A stretch of 64,000 nt of DNA, taken from positions 11,908,360 to 11,972,359 of the forward strand of contig NC_039368.1 in assembly GCF_003573695.1 (NCBI RefSeq). Direction: 5' to 3'. The notes under the pieces are model-generated. The model had not been told where the DNA came from. It was given only the letters and a program-made list of their open reading frames with translations, and made no database searches. The position numbers and the translations under genes were made by a program. Below are positions 33,781 to 45,123 of the stretch, one piece after another. Position 1 is the first letter of the stretch. Each line of letters opens with the position of its first letter. Origin of the DNA: Papaver somniferum (Eukaryota > Streptophyta > Magnoliopsida > Ranunculales > Papaveraceae).

Positions 33781-34198
33781 TCTCTGGTGGATTTTGAAAA
33801 CTAGGAGAAGAAGGTATAAAAATAATGAAGTCGGTTAACACTAAGAAGCGAAAACGCCGTACAAACTCCAAACCAGCAGCGGTTAAAATTCCAATGTTCT
33901 GGAACACAATTAACGCTATCTAAGGAGTCAGAAGCTGTTTGTCATTGCATGAAGATCATATTAATGTTTCACTAAGTCATCAATTCCGTGGAGAACTAGT
34001 ATGCCATATATCAGCTGAAAGCACTTTAGCTGCCTTCTGCTTTGAAGAAGCATATATATCTTTGATCTTCCCCATCTTATAAAGAATTGGATTTGCAGAT
34101 GAGATTGATGAGAATTCAATTACCTCTTTGAAATTTCTTCCCTTGTCTCTTGAAAAAATTATTTCTTTGCATAGTAACGACTAAAAATTAATCCCTTA
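33781..34198. other. Non-coding block paralogous to 12940-13124
   Basis: 33965-34198 shares word order with 12940-13124 (AAGTCATCAATTC, ACTAGTATGC, GCATAGTAACGACT, AAAATTAATCCC). The match ends exactly at the MITE insertion. Confidence 0.5.
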
Positions 34199-34725
34199 GA
34201 GCATCCACAGTGGGCGACTAAACCCAAATATTTGGTTTATTAACGAGACGTAGTGGGACGGACTATCGATTAAATCCTGACCATCGATTAAATCCCAGAC
34301 TATATTTGGTCTGGGACCAAGACTAAACCCAAATTTGATCGCGCGGGACCTGAAGGCTACGCCCCACACCAGGCGTACATTTAGTTTACGCCCCACACCA
34401 GGCGTGTTTTTAATCTCCGCGCGATTCATTTTTTTTTCAATTTTGTATGGGGCGGGGCTTTACACCTCCGCCCCATAAGATGACTTTGAAATATTAGTGG
34501 GACGGGCGGAGATTTAATCCTCCGCCCCAATTTTTTTTTTTTTTTTTTTTTTATAAAACAACGGGCGGACGTATAGTCTTACGCCCCACATCAGGCGAAT
34601 GCACAGTGTTACGCTCGATCAAATTTAGTCTTCCACCCGTAGCGTCACACACCAGACTAAACTCAAATTTGGTCGTTTTTTTTGGTCTTTGATCTTTGGT
34701 TATACTCGCACCACTGCAGTTGCTC
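34199..34725 (+). mobile_element. PIF/Harbinger (Tourist-like) MITE
   Basis: 527 bases flanked by TTA at 34196-34198 and 34726-34728. Ends GAGCATCCACAGTGG and CCACTGCAGTTGCTC are imperfect inverted repeats, the pattern usual for Harbinger MITEs. Inside are several CGCCCCACACCAGGCG-type modules and a T tract at 34530-34552. Unusually GC-rich for the window. Confidence 0.8.
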
Positions 34726-34728
34726 TTA

Positions 34729-35250
34729 GCATCAAACACATGCTTAGTTCTCATCGGCTTGAAGTCTTAACTCATCTCATTTCATGGGGGTTGCATTAGG
34801 TCTTGATATTGTGCCTAAAATTGGTCCAATTTCAACTCAAATAATATATGCACCAAAAAAAAAGTATCTTCAACACTGTCTTGCACTCTTGCTTTTTGTT
34901 AGGAAGAAGCTATGTGGAAAGATCATAGAAACCTGAAAATATGCATACAAGAAAGATCAGAAAACCAAGCAAGAAGAAATTGGAAGCCTCGTGTATAATA
35001 AGCTAATAGGTTTAATGTTGTCCAAGCTGACATATAAAATTAAAAAAAGAAAAGAAAATTGATGACGATGCTACCAAATAGGGCCTAAAACCACAATGCA
35101 ATGACAAGGAGGAAACAGGAAATCCAGAAGCCAGCAACAAGCATTATAATCTCCGCACTCAGTACATGCCTACTAAAATAAAATAAAAAATCACGTTAAC
35201 ACTTGCTAGAGAATATGCACAAAATCGGACTCATATGCAAGATGAGATGG
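34729..35250. other. Non-coding block paralogous to 25217-25400
   Basis: AGCATCAAACACATG..., GAAGAAGCTATGTGGAAAGA and neighbouring words match 25217-25380. No gene. It ends at the LINE target duplication. Confidence 0.5.
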
Positions 35251-35268
35251 CAATACGTACCAGAAGTT

Positions 35269-36840
35269 TTTTTTTTTGAAAAAGATAAGATGGAATTAGA
35301 AAAGAAAGTGCCAAGACAGCACCCTCGAAAGATACATGAGAGAAAAAAGAACTTACAACTGACTATTCTCTAAATAAGATTTTCCAATCAAAAACGAAGT
35401 CATCTAACTTCATGTTTTTGAATGAATCAACATTAACAGACCAACTAAGCAACAACAACTTTATATCTATAATAAGAGAGTTTAAGGTTTTCCTCCCTTG
35501 CTTCTTCGCTATTTGAATGTCATTTCTTTCCAACCACACCACCCACCACAAAGCAAACGGAAGACAATATCGCAAGAACACAAGGGGTTTGGTCGAAAAC
35601 TTCAATTTCCACTTCCATAAGAAATCAATAATGGTTGTGGGATGAACCCAGGCAAAACCCAGCTGTTGAAGAAAATGTTCTCAAATCTTCCAAATGAAAG
35701 GGCAATGGAGAAACAAATGTTCAACCGATTCCTCATTATTATCACAGAACCCACATAAATTCACCACTATCATACCCCTTCTCGACAACATAGAAAGAGT
35801 GGGAACAACTCTATTTGCAGCAGCCCAAACCAAGAAACTAACCTTAGGAGGGATTGTCTTGTTCCAAATGTATTTAGATGGAAATTTTGGAGGAGTGATA
35901 TGTCCTTGATCATGCATAAGCCAAGCATAGCAAGAACTAACAGAGAACATACCTTTGGGGCTGTAAGTCCACTCCCGTGTATCATCGGTTGCAACAGGAG
36001 CTCTTCGATCGTCTAAAAGTCTAGAGAATTCTGTAACATCTTGAATTTCCTGATCCTTAAGCCTTCTACAAGGGTCAATGTTCCAAGACGGTCCATCCCC
36101 GTCATCGATGTAGATATCTTCAACTGTAGCTTCCTTCTTTCTGCTGATTTTCCATAGCTTTGGAAATAACTCTCTAAGAGTTTTTTCATGACACCAAACA
36201 TCATCCCAAAAATTCGTCTTATTTCCTCTACCTATTGAAATTTTGGACCCATTTTTAAGGAAAGCAGACTGATTGAGAATACCCCGCCATAACCCCCACC
36301 CATACGTTCTTTTTGAGTCTTTAGGTAACCAAACTTCTTCAATGCCGCCGAATTTCTCAAAAATGATTTTCCTCCACAAACTCATCTTCTCCTCTCCATA
36401 TCTCCACAACCACTTTGTTAACAGAGCGTCGTTGGTAACCTTTAAATTTCTGATGCCCAGACCGCCTTCACTCTTAGGGACAAAAACTTTTTTCCACGAC
36501 CTCCAATGAAGGCTTTTCTTGTTAATAGTATCTCCCCAAAGAAAATTCCGCATCAGTTTTTCTAATTTCTTCGCTACTGAAATAGGCATTTGAAAAAGTG
36601 AAAGATAATACAAAGGGATGGATGCTACCGCGCTATTGATGAGCTCAACCCTTCCGGATTTCGAGAGGTACCTTCTCTTCCAAGGAGCTAGCTTCAGAAT
36701 CATTCTTTCAATCACAACATTCCAAACAGATCTTAGTCTAGTAGATGCCCCTATAGGAATCCCAAGATAAGAAATTGGAAACTCTCCAACTGCACACCCT
36801 GCTAATCCTGCACATTCTTGAATACATTCCTGCTGAACCC
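35269..36840 (-). mobile_element. 5'-truncated LINE (L1-type) with poly-A tail
   Basis: Flanked by an 18-base direct repeat CAATACGTACCAGAAGTT at 35251-35268 and 36841-36858. A T run at 35267-35278 is the poly-A tail on the minus strand. The body is the C-terminal part of a LINE second ORF. Typical target-primed reverse transcription product. Confidence 0.92.
35363..36840 (-). pseudogene. LINE reverse transcriptase C-terminal part with zinc-finger-like domain
   Basis: One frame from the truncation point: EFPISYLGIPIGAS, LAPWKRRYLSKSGRVELINS, FLWGDTINKKSLHWRSWKKV, GGLGIRNLKVTNDALLTKWL. Then the zf-RVT type region: SSCYAWLMHD, IWNKTIPPKVSFLVWAAANR, CGFCDNNEESVEHLFLHCPF. A single TGA at 35683-35681 replaces a Trp codon (IWKI then EHFLQQLGF). 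The same frame continues to TAG near 35363. The YXDD catalytic region is missing because of 5' truncation. Confidence 0.9.
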
Positions 36841-36917
36841 CAATACGTACCAGAAGTTAGACTGATGCATGTATCGACTCTCTCCAGTTTATTCAAGTAT
36901 CATCATCAACCACTTCG

Positions 36918-37412
36918 GCTACTTTTTGCAGGCTAAGCTTTTGGCGGAAGACGACTAACAAGCAACCGATCTGAAAACTCACCTTGAACAACTTTCAAGG
37001 CGGCAACTGCTGCAGCTTCATATATAGAAGCCATGTCCAGAAGAGCAGACCATTGTTATTTTTAGATTTTTTAACAACGACATATTCAACAACTCCAAAC
37101 TTACCAAACAATTCCTTTAACCTCTCAGCACTATACTCTACAAAGAATTCAACCTTTGTCTTTTTCTTACGATCCAAAGCTTGCATCTCATTGCCAATTA
37201 TTTTTTCCGTACTTTCTTTCATCTCCTTATTATATTTCCCCTCCTCATCTTCTCGAGCTAGTCTATCAAGATCTGGACCAAAAGCAGCACGTTCTCGCTC
37301 ATGAAGATCCTCCACCAGCTTGCGCTTTTTTGAATCACATTGTGATGACTGACGTTGACGTTGAACACGTAAAGTTGCATCGAGCTTTTTGAGTAAGAGT
37401 CCTTTAATTGAA
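36918..37412 (-). pseudogene. DNAJC17-like protein fragment (middle and RRM-like part)
   Basis: DNAJC17 is a nuclear J-domain protein with a C-terminal RNA-recognition fold, linked to splicing. Minus-strand reading: KKLDATLRVQRQRQSSQCDS, KKRKLVEDLHERERAAFGPD, a Glu/Lys-rich helix, KVEFFVEYSAERLKELFGKF, GVVEYVVVKKSKNN. A frame break near 37045 then leads to MASIYEAAAVAALKVV and FSDRLLVSRLPPKA before a stop. The J domain is absent. No introns are seen across the part that aligns, so a processed or captured copy is possible. Identity rests on the conserved RERAAF and AERLKELFGKFG segments. Confidence 0.7.
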
Positions 37413-37841
37413 GGTCTTTCTATTTATTTAGGGTTTTGTTACAGACCTCACGTCCAAATTACTAGTGGGACCGACCATTCACCCAAATTACTCCTTCATT
37501 CAGAACTATTTTGTAAGGGAAAATGATAGATTGACCGCATCTTTGTCCCTCACAAAATCCCGCCTCTAATAAACCTTGGGCCCCACATTCATCCTTGATA
37601 ATCTCGATGTTAAGAACGTTTTTCTGGGATGTTGGATTGACAATCGGGAGCAATTGCGGGAGAAAGATGCGGTGAGTGTATCACTTCCCTTTTTTAAGAC
37701 GGTGACAGGCCTAAGAGAAGATTTTTTTATTTTTTTGTCTGAGTTCAGTTCAGTAAAACCAAATAATTATTGTGTAATCTTTTCTCATATTAAATAATTA
37801 TTAGATAATTATTTTGAATAACACCGTATTAAGTGTGAGTG
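37413..37841. other. Spacer, no gene recognised
   Basis: AT-rich with a GATTGACCGCATCTTTGTCCC segment. No domain, repeat or RNA identified. Confidence 0.35.
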
Positions 37842-39780
37842 AGAGTGAGACGGTCAGTAACCGGAGTTCTTCCTGTCGTTCCTAGAATCAGATGTGGGAA
37901 GATTTAAACATAATACCTTGGAGATCAAAGAGAAGTGAGACACGAATCTTTGAAAAAAGTATCATAATGGCTTCTCCTCTCGCATATAATTTTTTTTTTG
38001 TTTTCAGGAATATTGGGTGAAATGCAGTAGCACCGGTCTCCTTTATCTTTTTCCGGTAAGATCTGTAAAATAATGGGTGTTGTTTGATATTTTAATTGTC
38101 TTAGCCATCAATATTAACATTCTTGTTTTGTGTTTTTCTAACAGTGATTGGCCAATGGTTCACATTGAGATCTGAAGGCCACTCATCCACTTCAGAGTTT
38201 AAAGCTGCAGAATTAGTTGTTGCTGATTACCGACCTCACGTCCAAAATTAGGTATCATGTATATGTAATCTGCCGCTGAGTTCTAAATTATTAATGGTAA
38301 AGCTTCAGAAAGAAAGTTTAAGATCTTGTTAGCAATCACTGGATTAGGGATTTTTGAGGTTGTTTAATTGTATCCGATTATTAAGCAACATTATTTGGGC
38401 AAAGTATGGAATTTGTTATGGTCGGGAGAAATTTGAATTGAAGGTGTATTCATATCTGATTCGGTACTAAACACATAGAAAGAACACTTCAGAGCTTACC
38501 TTTCAATTATAAATGTTAAAAGAGAAATTTTTCTTTATGGCTCTTATTTACAAATATTTAGTTTGATTTACTTCATCTATAAATGTTGTTAGTGTTACAT
38601 ATGTTGGTGCTTGATTGAACTGGCTCTCATCAAACTAAACCAAGCCAAGTGATGATCAGTTATACATATATTACCTTACTATGTGCCTTTAGCATCTTAA
38701 GCATTGATTGTTGCATTGGTGGAATCTGTTGCCTTACCACATTATTAATTATTGCGTTGTTGGGGCTTTGATAGTTTACCAAACTTTTCACCATGCTTGT
38801 TTATTTCAGTCGCTTTGGATCGTGCAAGTTGTAAATGTTGAGATATATGTTTTAAAAATATTAATTAATTTCCAAATGTTATTCTCACAATTAAATGATT
38901 TTAATGTGACTATTATTCCTTTCCTTAAAGAATGAATTTATTTTGTTTTAATGTCAAAAATCGTTTTCAAATTGATTGGGTTAATGAAGCTAATTAACAT
39001 CTCAATAATGTCCTTTATTTACTCATATTTATTTCCTTGGCTATTAAAATAAAATCATAATTTTTATGAAAAGGGTTAGAGGAGTTGTAGTACATTTTCT
39101 TATGAGAGAGTTTTTTCATTTATGTTTTGGTGTTAAAAAGAACTTGAAGAGTCGTTGAAACATTTTTTAGTGAGAGAGCTTTCTTTTATGTTTTTTGGGT
39201 TTTCAATGAAAAATGAATTGTTTGTAAGAAAGAAAAAACAAGTGTATGATCATCCTTGGTTTTTTATAAAGAGTTCTGAGCAAGAATGAAGTTTAGAAGT
39301 TTCACATCCTCTCACCGTGCAAGAGTGATTGTGTAAGAGATTGATCTCGGCTGTTTTATCCTGGGAACGACGCGCCATTAAAGAACTTCTTACACAATCT
39401 TGGGCAGAGCCGCGAAACGTCTTAAAGAAAGCGACTTAGTCCGCGACTCAGCCATAACGTTATTTGTTTGTGTAAGAGATTGATTTCCTTTGTTATCAAC
39501 TCCAAAATTGGGTATCATGTAGCTGTAATTTACTGCTGATTTCCAAAATGATTAATGGTAAAGCTTCAGAAAGTTTAAGATCTCATATATTGGTAATCAC
39601 TGGATTATGGATTTTTGAAGTTGCTTGCTTGCTTAAGTATCAATTTGTAACTTTGCTGGTTAATTAATTACCTGAACATAGAAGACCACTTCAAAGCGCT
39701 TACCTTTCAACAACAAATTGCCAAAGAGAAAATTTTCTTTATAGCCCTTATTCACAAATATTTAATTTGATTTACTTCAT
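37842..39780 (+). other. Repeat unit X, copy 2, with a partial second copy
   Basis: Exon 1 to 38055 (TTTTTCCG), intron 38056-38144 (GTAAGATCTGT...CTAACAG), second exon from 38145. The second exon keeps a frame FTLRSEGHSSTSEFKAAEL ending before TAG. 38230-38390 is repeated at about 39495-39640 (CCAAAATTGGGTATCATGTA...). The TATA/AAACCCTA promoter part is missing here. A TGTGTAAGAGATTGAT word is repeated at 39330 and 39470. Confidence 0.5.
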
Positions 39781-40225
39781 TTGTAAATGTTTTTAGTGTA
39801 TTACATTAAAGCTCCACTTTGGGGCAACAAGCTAGGAGGGCAACAAAATAAGAGTCTTTTGTAGTAGTATTTAGTTGCTAACTGGGAAGAGAATTGGGAG
39901 AAGATTGAGGAACTAATTTTCCAACCAATTGAAAATCAACTTAAGTCGGTGTAGTTAGGAATCTTAGGATTTCTGAATGTTTGAAAAAGTTATTTGATTT
40001 ATCTCTATGTCTCAAGGTATGTCTGGAATGCTATAACTTCAATTGCAATTCTACTTTTCTGGGGATTGTGTGTGTTTGTTGTTTGAAACTCTACTCCATT
40101 CTTAGACAACATAGGTCATCGTTGATTAAATGTTAATTAGTATGTCGGCATTAAGGATGAGAGTTTTTTTGAAACAGATTAAAAGGAACCTATTAGCTAC
40201 GCTCTTGATCCTATTTTTTTTTACG

Positions 40226-40546
40226 AAAAATGGGTCATTTGTCCAAATAATTTTAAACATGGTTCTAATGGACGAGTAAAAATCAGTATGGGTGAAATGG
40301 ACAAAAAAAAAATTAGCAAGGATGAAACTGGACTCATCTTGGCTTAAACTTAAAAAATAGTGAGGATGAAACTGGATGCATCCTGATGTAAATTAAAAAT
40401 AAGAAAAAGTATTTGAAAATGGTAGGATGAAACTGTTTACATCCTGGCTATTTTTACGTTTTTGTCTATTTAAACAGTATCGAAATTTAGATGTCTTTTT
40501 CACCTAGTAATTGTTGATTTTGGTCTTTTAACTAATTTTGTGTTTT
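40226..40546 (+). repeat. Dispersed MITE-like repeat, family R, copy 3
   Basis: Most complete copy: starts near GGGTCATTTGTCCAAAT, two GATGAAACTGGA modules, GGATGCATCCTGATGTAA, GATGAAACTGTTTACATCC, TTTAAACAGTATCG, ends near TGTTGATTTTGGTC. Non-coding. Confidence 0.65.
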
Positions 40547-41068
40547 TTTTAGGGTAAGGGGGCAACATTGGTTGGATTTGCTTTGGGGCAAAAAATACTC
40601 AGGACCGGCCCTGACTACTGTTTTGGTGCTTGATAGAACCCTGGCCTATTAACTTTGCGGCTAATATGTTCTGACGTCCAAGCTGCCAAACACACGGCCG
40701 GTGCCGCTCAGTTGTGGATGAAGTACGTTACTTATAATTATATCTTGTGGTGGATGATAGCCGAAAACATCTACACTTGTTAGATTTTGAATGGGGAATG
40801 GTCACCCTTGGTGGAATTTGTTACCATGTCTGTAGCAGCCTTGATAATTTTGGGCTTTGTACTCTTGTGGGAGACGAATTTTCAGCTTAACTCATGGCTT
40901 CCAGATTTAGATCTTGGGGTTATTCTTAAAAAATCTAAAACTTAGTGCGAAGGTTTGCGGCTAGATTTGTCCAGAAGTGTTCGTTCATAAAACAAGGCTT
41001 CGATTGGAATCAAGAATATCTTGACCGCAAAAATCCTTAGAGAAGGATTTGCCTCTAATCATCATGTA
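40547..41068. other. Mixed non-coding DNA; possible hAT-type terminus
   Basis: TTGGGGCAAAAAATACTCAG then GACCGGCCCTGAC near 40595-40614 resembles the ends of non-autonomous hAT elements (GGGCCGGCCCTGA), but no partner end with an 8-base duplication was found. 40981-41068 matches 47846-48000. Confidence 0.3.
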
Positions 41069-44000
41069 CCACTTGGAAAGGGCTAAACCCGGTGCTCTTA
41101 TGAATGGCTCTGTTGAAGGCAAATTCTGCTTGAAACAAATGCTTGTCCCATTGTTTAGTGTGAGAACCCACCAGGCTGCGAAGTATGTTCCCAAGAGATC
41201 GGTTAACAACCTCTGTCTGCCCATCCGTTTGAGGGTGATAAGCACTGCTGAATTTCAACTCCGTACGCAATAATTTCCAAAGAGACCTCCAGAAATGACT
41301 AAGAAATTTAGAATCACGGTCCGATACAATGGACTCTGGGAGACCATGAAGACGATACACGTGTTGAAAAAACAAAAATGCCACATGAACTGCATCCGTA
41401 GTTTTTTTGCAAGCTATAAAGTGCGCCATTTTGGAAAATCTGTCAACGACGACAAAAATAGAATCCATCCCATGTTGAGTGCGAGGCAAACCCACAACAA
41501 AGTCCATACTAATATCAGTCCAAGGCTTAGACGGAATTGGTAATGGCATATAAAGACCAGCATTTGTCGTAGAACCTTTAGATACCTGACAGATATGACA
41601 ACGAGAGACGAAACGTTGTACCTCTTTAAACAAGCGCGGCCAAAAGTATGATGTTGAAACCAACTGGAAGGTCTTGTCACGACCAAAGTGACCCTCGTTA
41701 TGCAGTTCTTGAATGATACGTAAACGCCAGCTACAGTCAGGAATGCAAAGTCGAGTTCCCTTGAAGAGAAAACCATCCAACAGCGAGAACTGGGTACTGT
41801 TGCCAGCATGCACAGCGTCCAGAATTGAACCAAAATAGGGGTCAGTCTTGTATAAATCAGCAAACGATTCCAAACCCAAGACCTCCGTCCGTAGTGACGT
41901 TAGCAGACTTCGTCGACGACTGAGACCATCAGCCACACGGTTCTGAGTTCCAGCCTTGTGTTTGAGGACAAATGTGAAATCTTGTAGATAATTAGCCCAT
42001 TTAACTTTTCGTGCATTCATCTTGTCTTGATTGCCGATGTGCTTGAGAGCATCATGGTCAGTAAACAACACAAATTCAGAATGAATCAAATAATGACGCC
42101 AGTGCTTAAGGGTTTGGATGATGGCATAAAACTCTAGTTCATACGTGCTGTAATTACGCTTAGCGCCATTTAATTTCTCACTAAAAAATGCGATCGGTTT
42201 GCTGGATTGGCTGAGGACTGCACCTATACCAACCTTAGAGGCGTCTGTATGAACCTCAAATGGTAAAGAAAAATTTGGTAACGACAGTATAGGGGCAGAA
42301 CAAAGCTTCTCCTTCAGTAAGAGGAAGCTTGCTGTAGCTGCATCTGTCCAAGAAAACTTGCCATTCTTCATGCAATCGGTGATTGCTGCTGCAATAGTGC
42401 TAAAGTGGGGAATAAACCTTCTATAAAAGGATGCGAACCCATGAAAACTCCTGGCCTCATGGATTGTTTGCGGACAAGGCCAAGTACGCACAGCATCAAC
42501 CTTCGATTCATCCACGGAAATACCATCCTTGGATATGATGTATCCAAGAAACAAAATGCGATCTGTACCGAAGACACACTTCTTTGTAGCGGCAAAGAAA
42601 TTTTGCTGGCGTAAGACCAAGAATGGTTTTAATACTTCATTCATGACACGCATAAACGTACTTGGAGCATTGGAGAGACCAAACGGCATCACCAACCATT
42701 CATAAAGTCCTTCCCTAGTTTTAAAAGCGGTCTTCCACTCATCTCCAGGCCGTATACGAATCTGATGGTAGCCACTACGCAAATCCAATTTGCTAAAAAT
42801 CGTAGCACCATGAAGCTGGTCCAGGATATCATCCAGACGAGGGATGGGAAAACGATACTTCACCGTAATCTTATTAATAGCACGACTGTCCACACACATG
42901 CGCCATGAACCGTCCTTCTTAGGAATGAGTAACGCCGGAACTGCACAAGGACTAAGACTCTCCCTGATGAGACCCTTGGCTAACAACTCCCCTACCTGAC
43001 GTTGTAGTTCCTCGTGTTCTCTTGGGCTCATACGGTAATGAGCTCGATTAGGGAGAACCGATCCTGGTACTAAGTCTATCCGGTGCTGAATAGCTCGAGA
43101 TGGAGGCAACCCATCCGGAAGGTCAACGGGAAAAATGTCTGCAAAGTCCGATAATACTCCCTGGATACATGACGGAACCGCCACAGTCGACGCAGATGCA
43201 AGAGAAAGGCCACAAAGGATGAACACAATACCCTCATCCATCATCTCGGTCTCAAACGTACGCCAAGACAGAAAATTGGAAGCCAGATTAGAGAGTGGTT
43301 TGTGCACAGTTTCCTTGGCAGGTACTAACGTGACGCGAGTCGATTTGAACAAGAATGAATATGTGTTTAGTTTACCATTGTGAATTACCTCCCTGTCGTA
43401 TTGCCAAGGTCGTCCCAATAGCAGATGACAAGCATCCATAACCACGACATCACACCACAAAGCATCCTCGTATACAGAACCAATGGAAAACTTCACAAGA
43501 CAACGTTTGGAAATAGTTACCTCCGAACCTTTACTCAGCCAGTGAAGAGAGTACGGACTAGGATGTTTCTCTGTCGATAACTTGAGTTTTCTCACAGCCT
43601 CTTCAGACACCACGTTCTCACAGCTGCCTGAGTCAATGATCATTCGACAGACTTTTCCTTCTATGGTGCACGTTGTCTGGAAGATGTTCTTTCTGAGCCA
43701 TGACTCGTCAGTGTCAACCTTCGGCGTCAGGAACGATGGTCGAGAAATCATCAAGCAGTCACCTTGGTCTCCCGGCAGAAATACTTCATCGAACTCAGTT
43801 GATGTCTCCTCCGCATCAGCAAATATATCATCAGCAGCAGTCGGCTCTACAAGTAAAGCTTTGCCGGGTCGACCAGCCTTACGACAATCGTTTGCCAAGT
43901 GACCAGGATCACCACAACGGTAGCATTTAGGACCAGGCCTTTGAGACGTACTAACATTCTGTTGAGCGGAAGCAATCTGTGAAGGAGTAATAGTAGGACG

Positions 44001-44783
44001 GCCAACAGCTGCCCTAATTGACTTACGGGATAATTGTTTTTCCAAACGCAGAGCTCGTTGGTGAACCTCAGACACAGAAAAATAATCAAACATATTTAGT
44101 GTGTCTTGGAAAGTCTCACGTAGACCACCTATATAGCGGGAGACAAGCTGATCATCGGTGTCTGTAATACCTGACCGAGTGACCAAATCATAGAACTCTT
44201 TTGTATATTCATCAATGGAACGAAAACCCTGACGAAGGTTTTGTAAACGAATATACAGTTCTCTGGTATAGTTAAATGGCAAAAAGGCTGAACGCATACA
44301 CTTTTCAAGCCTTGCCCAGGAAGAAATAGGAGTTTTACCTTTTTGAATCCGGGAAGCTTTCAGTTGACGCCACCAAACAGCAGCCCTACCCCGAAAGCGT
44401 GTAGCCACAAGCGGAACCACTCGATCATCAGGAACCCTCTTAAATTCCAGAACTTCCTCCACAGTAGAAAACCAGTCGATACAATCCTCTGGTGTCAACC
44501 CGCTACCATGAAACTCAGGAATTTCGATGCGGAATGATGATTCCCAACTCCTAGATTCACGCTCACGCCCAGCAAAAGGGTTATCAGTATCATTATCGTC
44601 ATCGGCATCAGATGAATTGGACTCATCAATAGGAGGATGACGGCGCTCATGTCGTTGTAACAGGGTTGCTACCTGACCGGCGAGCTGCTCAACCGTGCGT
44701 GATAGTTCATCGTATCTCGTTCTCTCCATTACCTCCTCAACTAAAGCCTCGCGAGGACCACCCTGACCTCTACCACGAACCAT
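41069..44783 (-). CDS. Gypsy Gag-Pol polyprotein, open over 1,242 codons but lacking the RT catalytic box
   Basis: Domains by approximate residue: gag capsid 85-265 (ESSFRIEIPEFHGSGLTPED, RYIGGLRETFQDTLNMF); zinc knuckle CYRCGDPGHLANDC at about 286-299; protease MIIDSGSCENVVS near 378; reverse transcriptase from about 580 (GLIRESLSPCAVPALLIPKK, LDLRSGYHQI, MPFGLSNAPSTF); RNase H near 843 (HTDASKVGIGAVLS); integrase with CHICQ near 1065, MDFVVGLPR, VSDRDSKF and QTEVVNR (DDE kept). Between MNEVLKPFL and VLRQQNFFAATKKC, near residue 719, about 35 residues that normally contain YVDD are absent without breaking the frame. The 3' end reads a few host-derived codons (to 41055). Start chosen as the first ATG after the primer site. 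Confidence 0.9.
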
Positions 44784-44822
44784 GTTGGAAGGATCGATAC
44801 CCAGTTTCTGAATACCAAATGG

Positions 44823-45123
44823 TGTAGAATGTTAGTACTAGAAATCACACAATGAATAAACTTCTCAAGGAAGAGTTTTCTTTTCTCAAAAAATCTGCCG
44901 ATCTTCCTTACAAACGTGGCCATATATAGGCCTTATGGGATATGCCAATATCTTTTATGATTAATGCTAATAAAGAGGAAATCCTACTAAATATAATATC
45001 ATGCCAATACTAGCAAGATATCTCTTATTTCCTAACAAAAATAACAAATAGGAAAATATTTAACGGATATTCTTTCGTCGATCCCTTCCTTCCAAGTAGG
45101 ATTCTGCCATATCTTGCACTACA
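44823..45123 (-). repeat. 5' LTR of the Gypsy element
   Basis: 301 bases with TGTAG...CTACA ends. CATATATAGGCC-type TATA region near 44930. Only one LTR remains. Confidence 0.8.

Larger units (their letters stand above)
41069..45123 (-). mobile_element. Ty3/Gypsy (chromovirus-like) retrotransposon, 3' end missing
   Basis: 5' LTR 45123-44823 (TGTAGTGC...TTCTACA), primer site region TTTGGTATTCAGAAAC, then an open polyprotein. Host-like sequence resumes at about 41069, cutting off the end of integrase and the 3' LTR. On the other side host sequence starts at 45124. Confidence 0.85.

Noticed and set aside
34530..34552. Poly-T as a retroposon tail
   Set aside because: It lies inside the MITE and no target duplication surrounds it.
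34199..34725. Coding interpretation of the GC-rich segment (minus-strand frames of 60-77 codons)
   Set aside because: The segment is a MITE with TTA duplication and inverted ends; frames have no domain.
39800..40620. Complete hAT element suggested by GACCGGCCCTGAC
   Set aside because: No matching second end or 8-base duplication could be found; only a possible terminus is noted.
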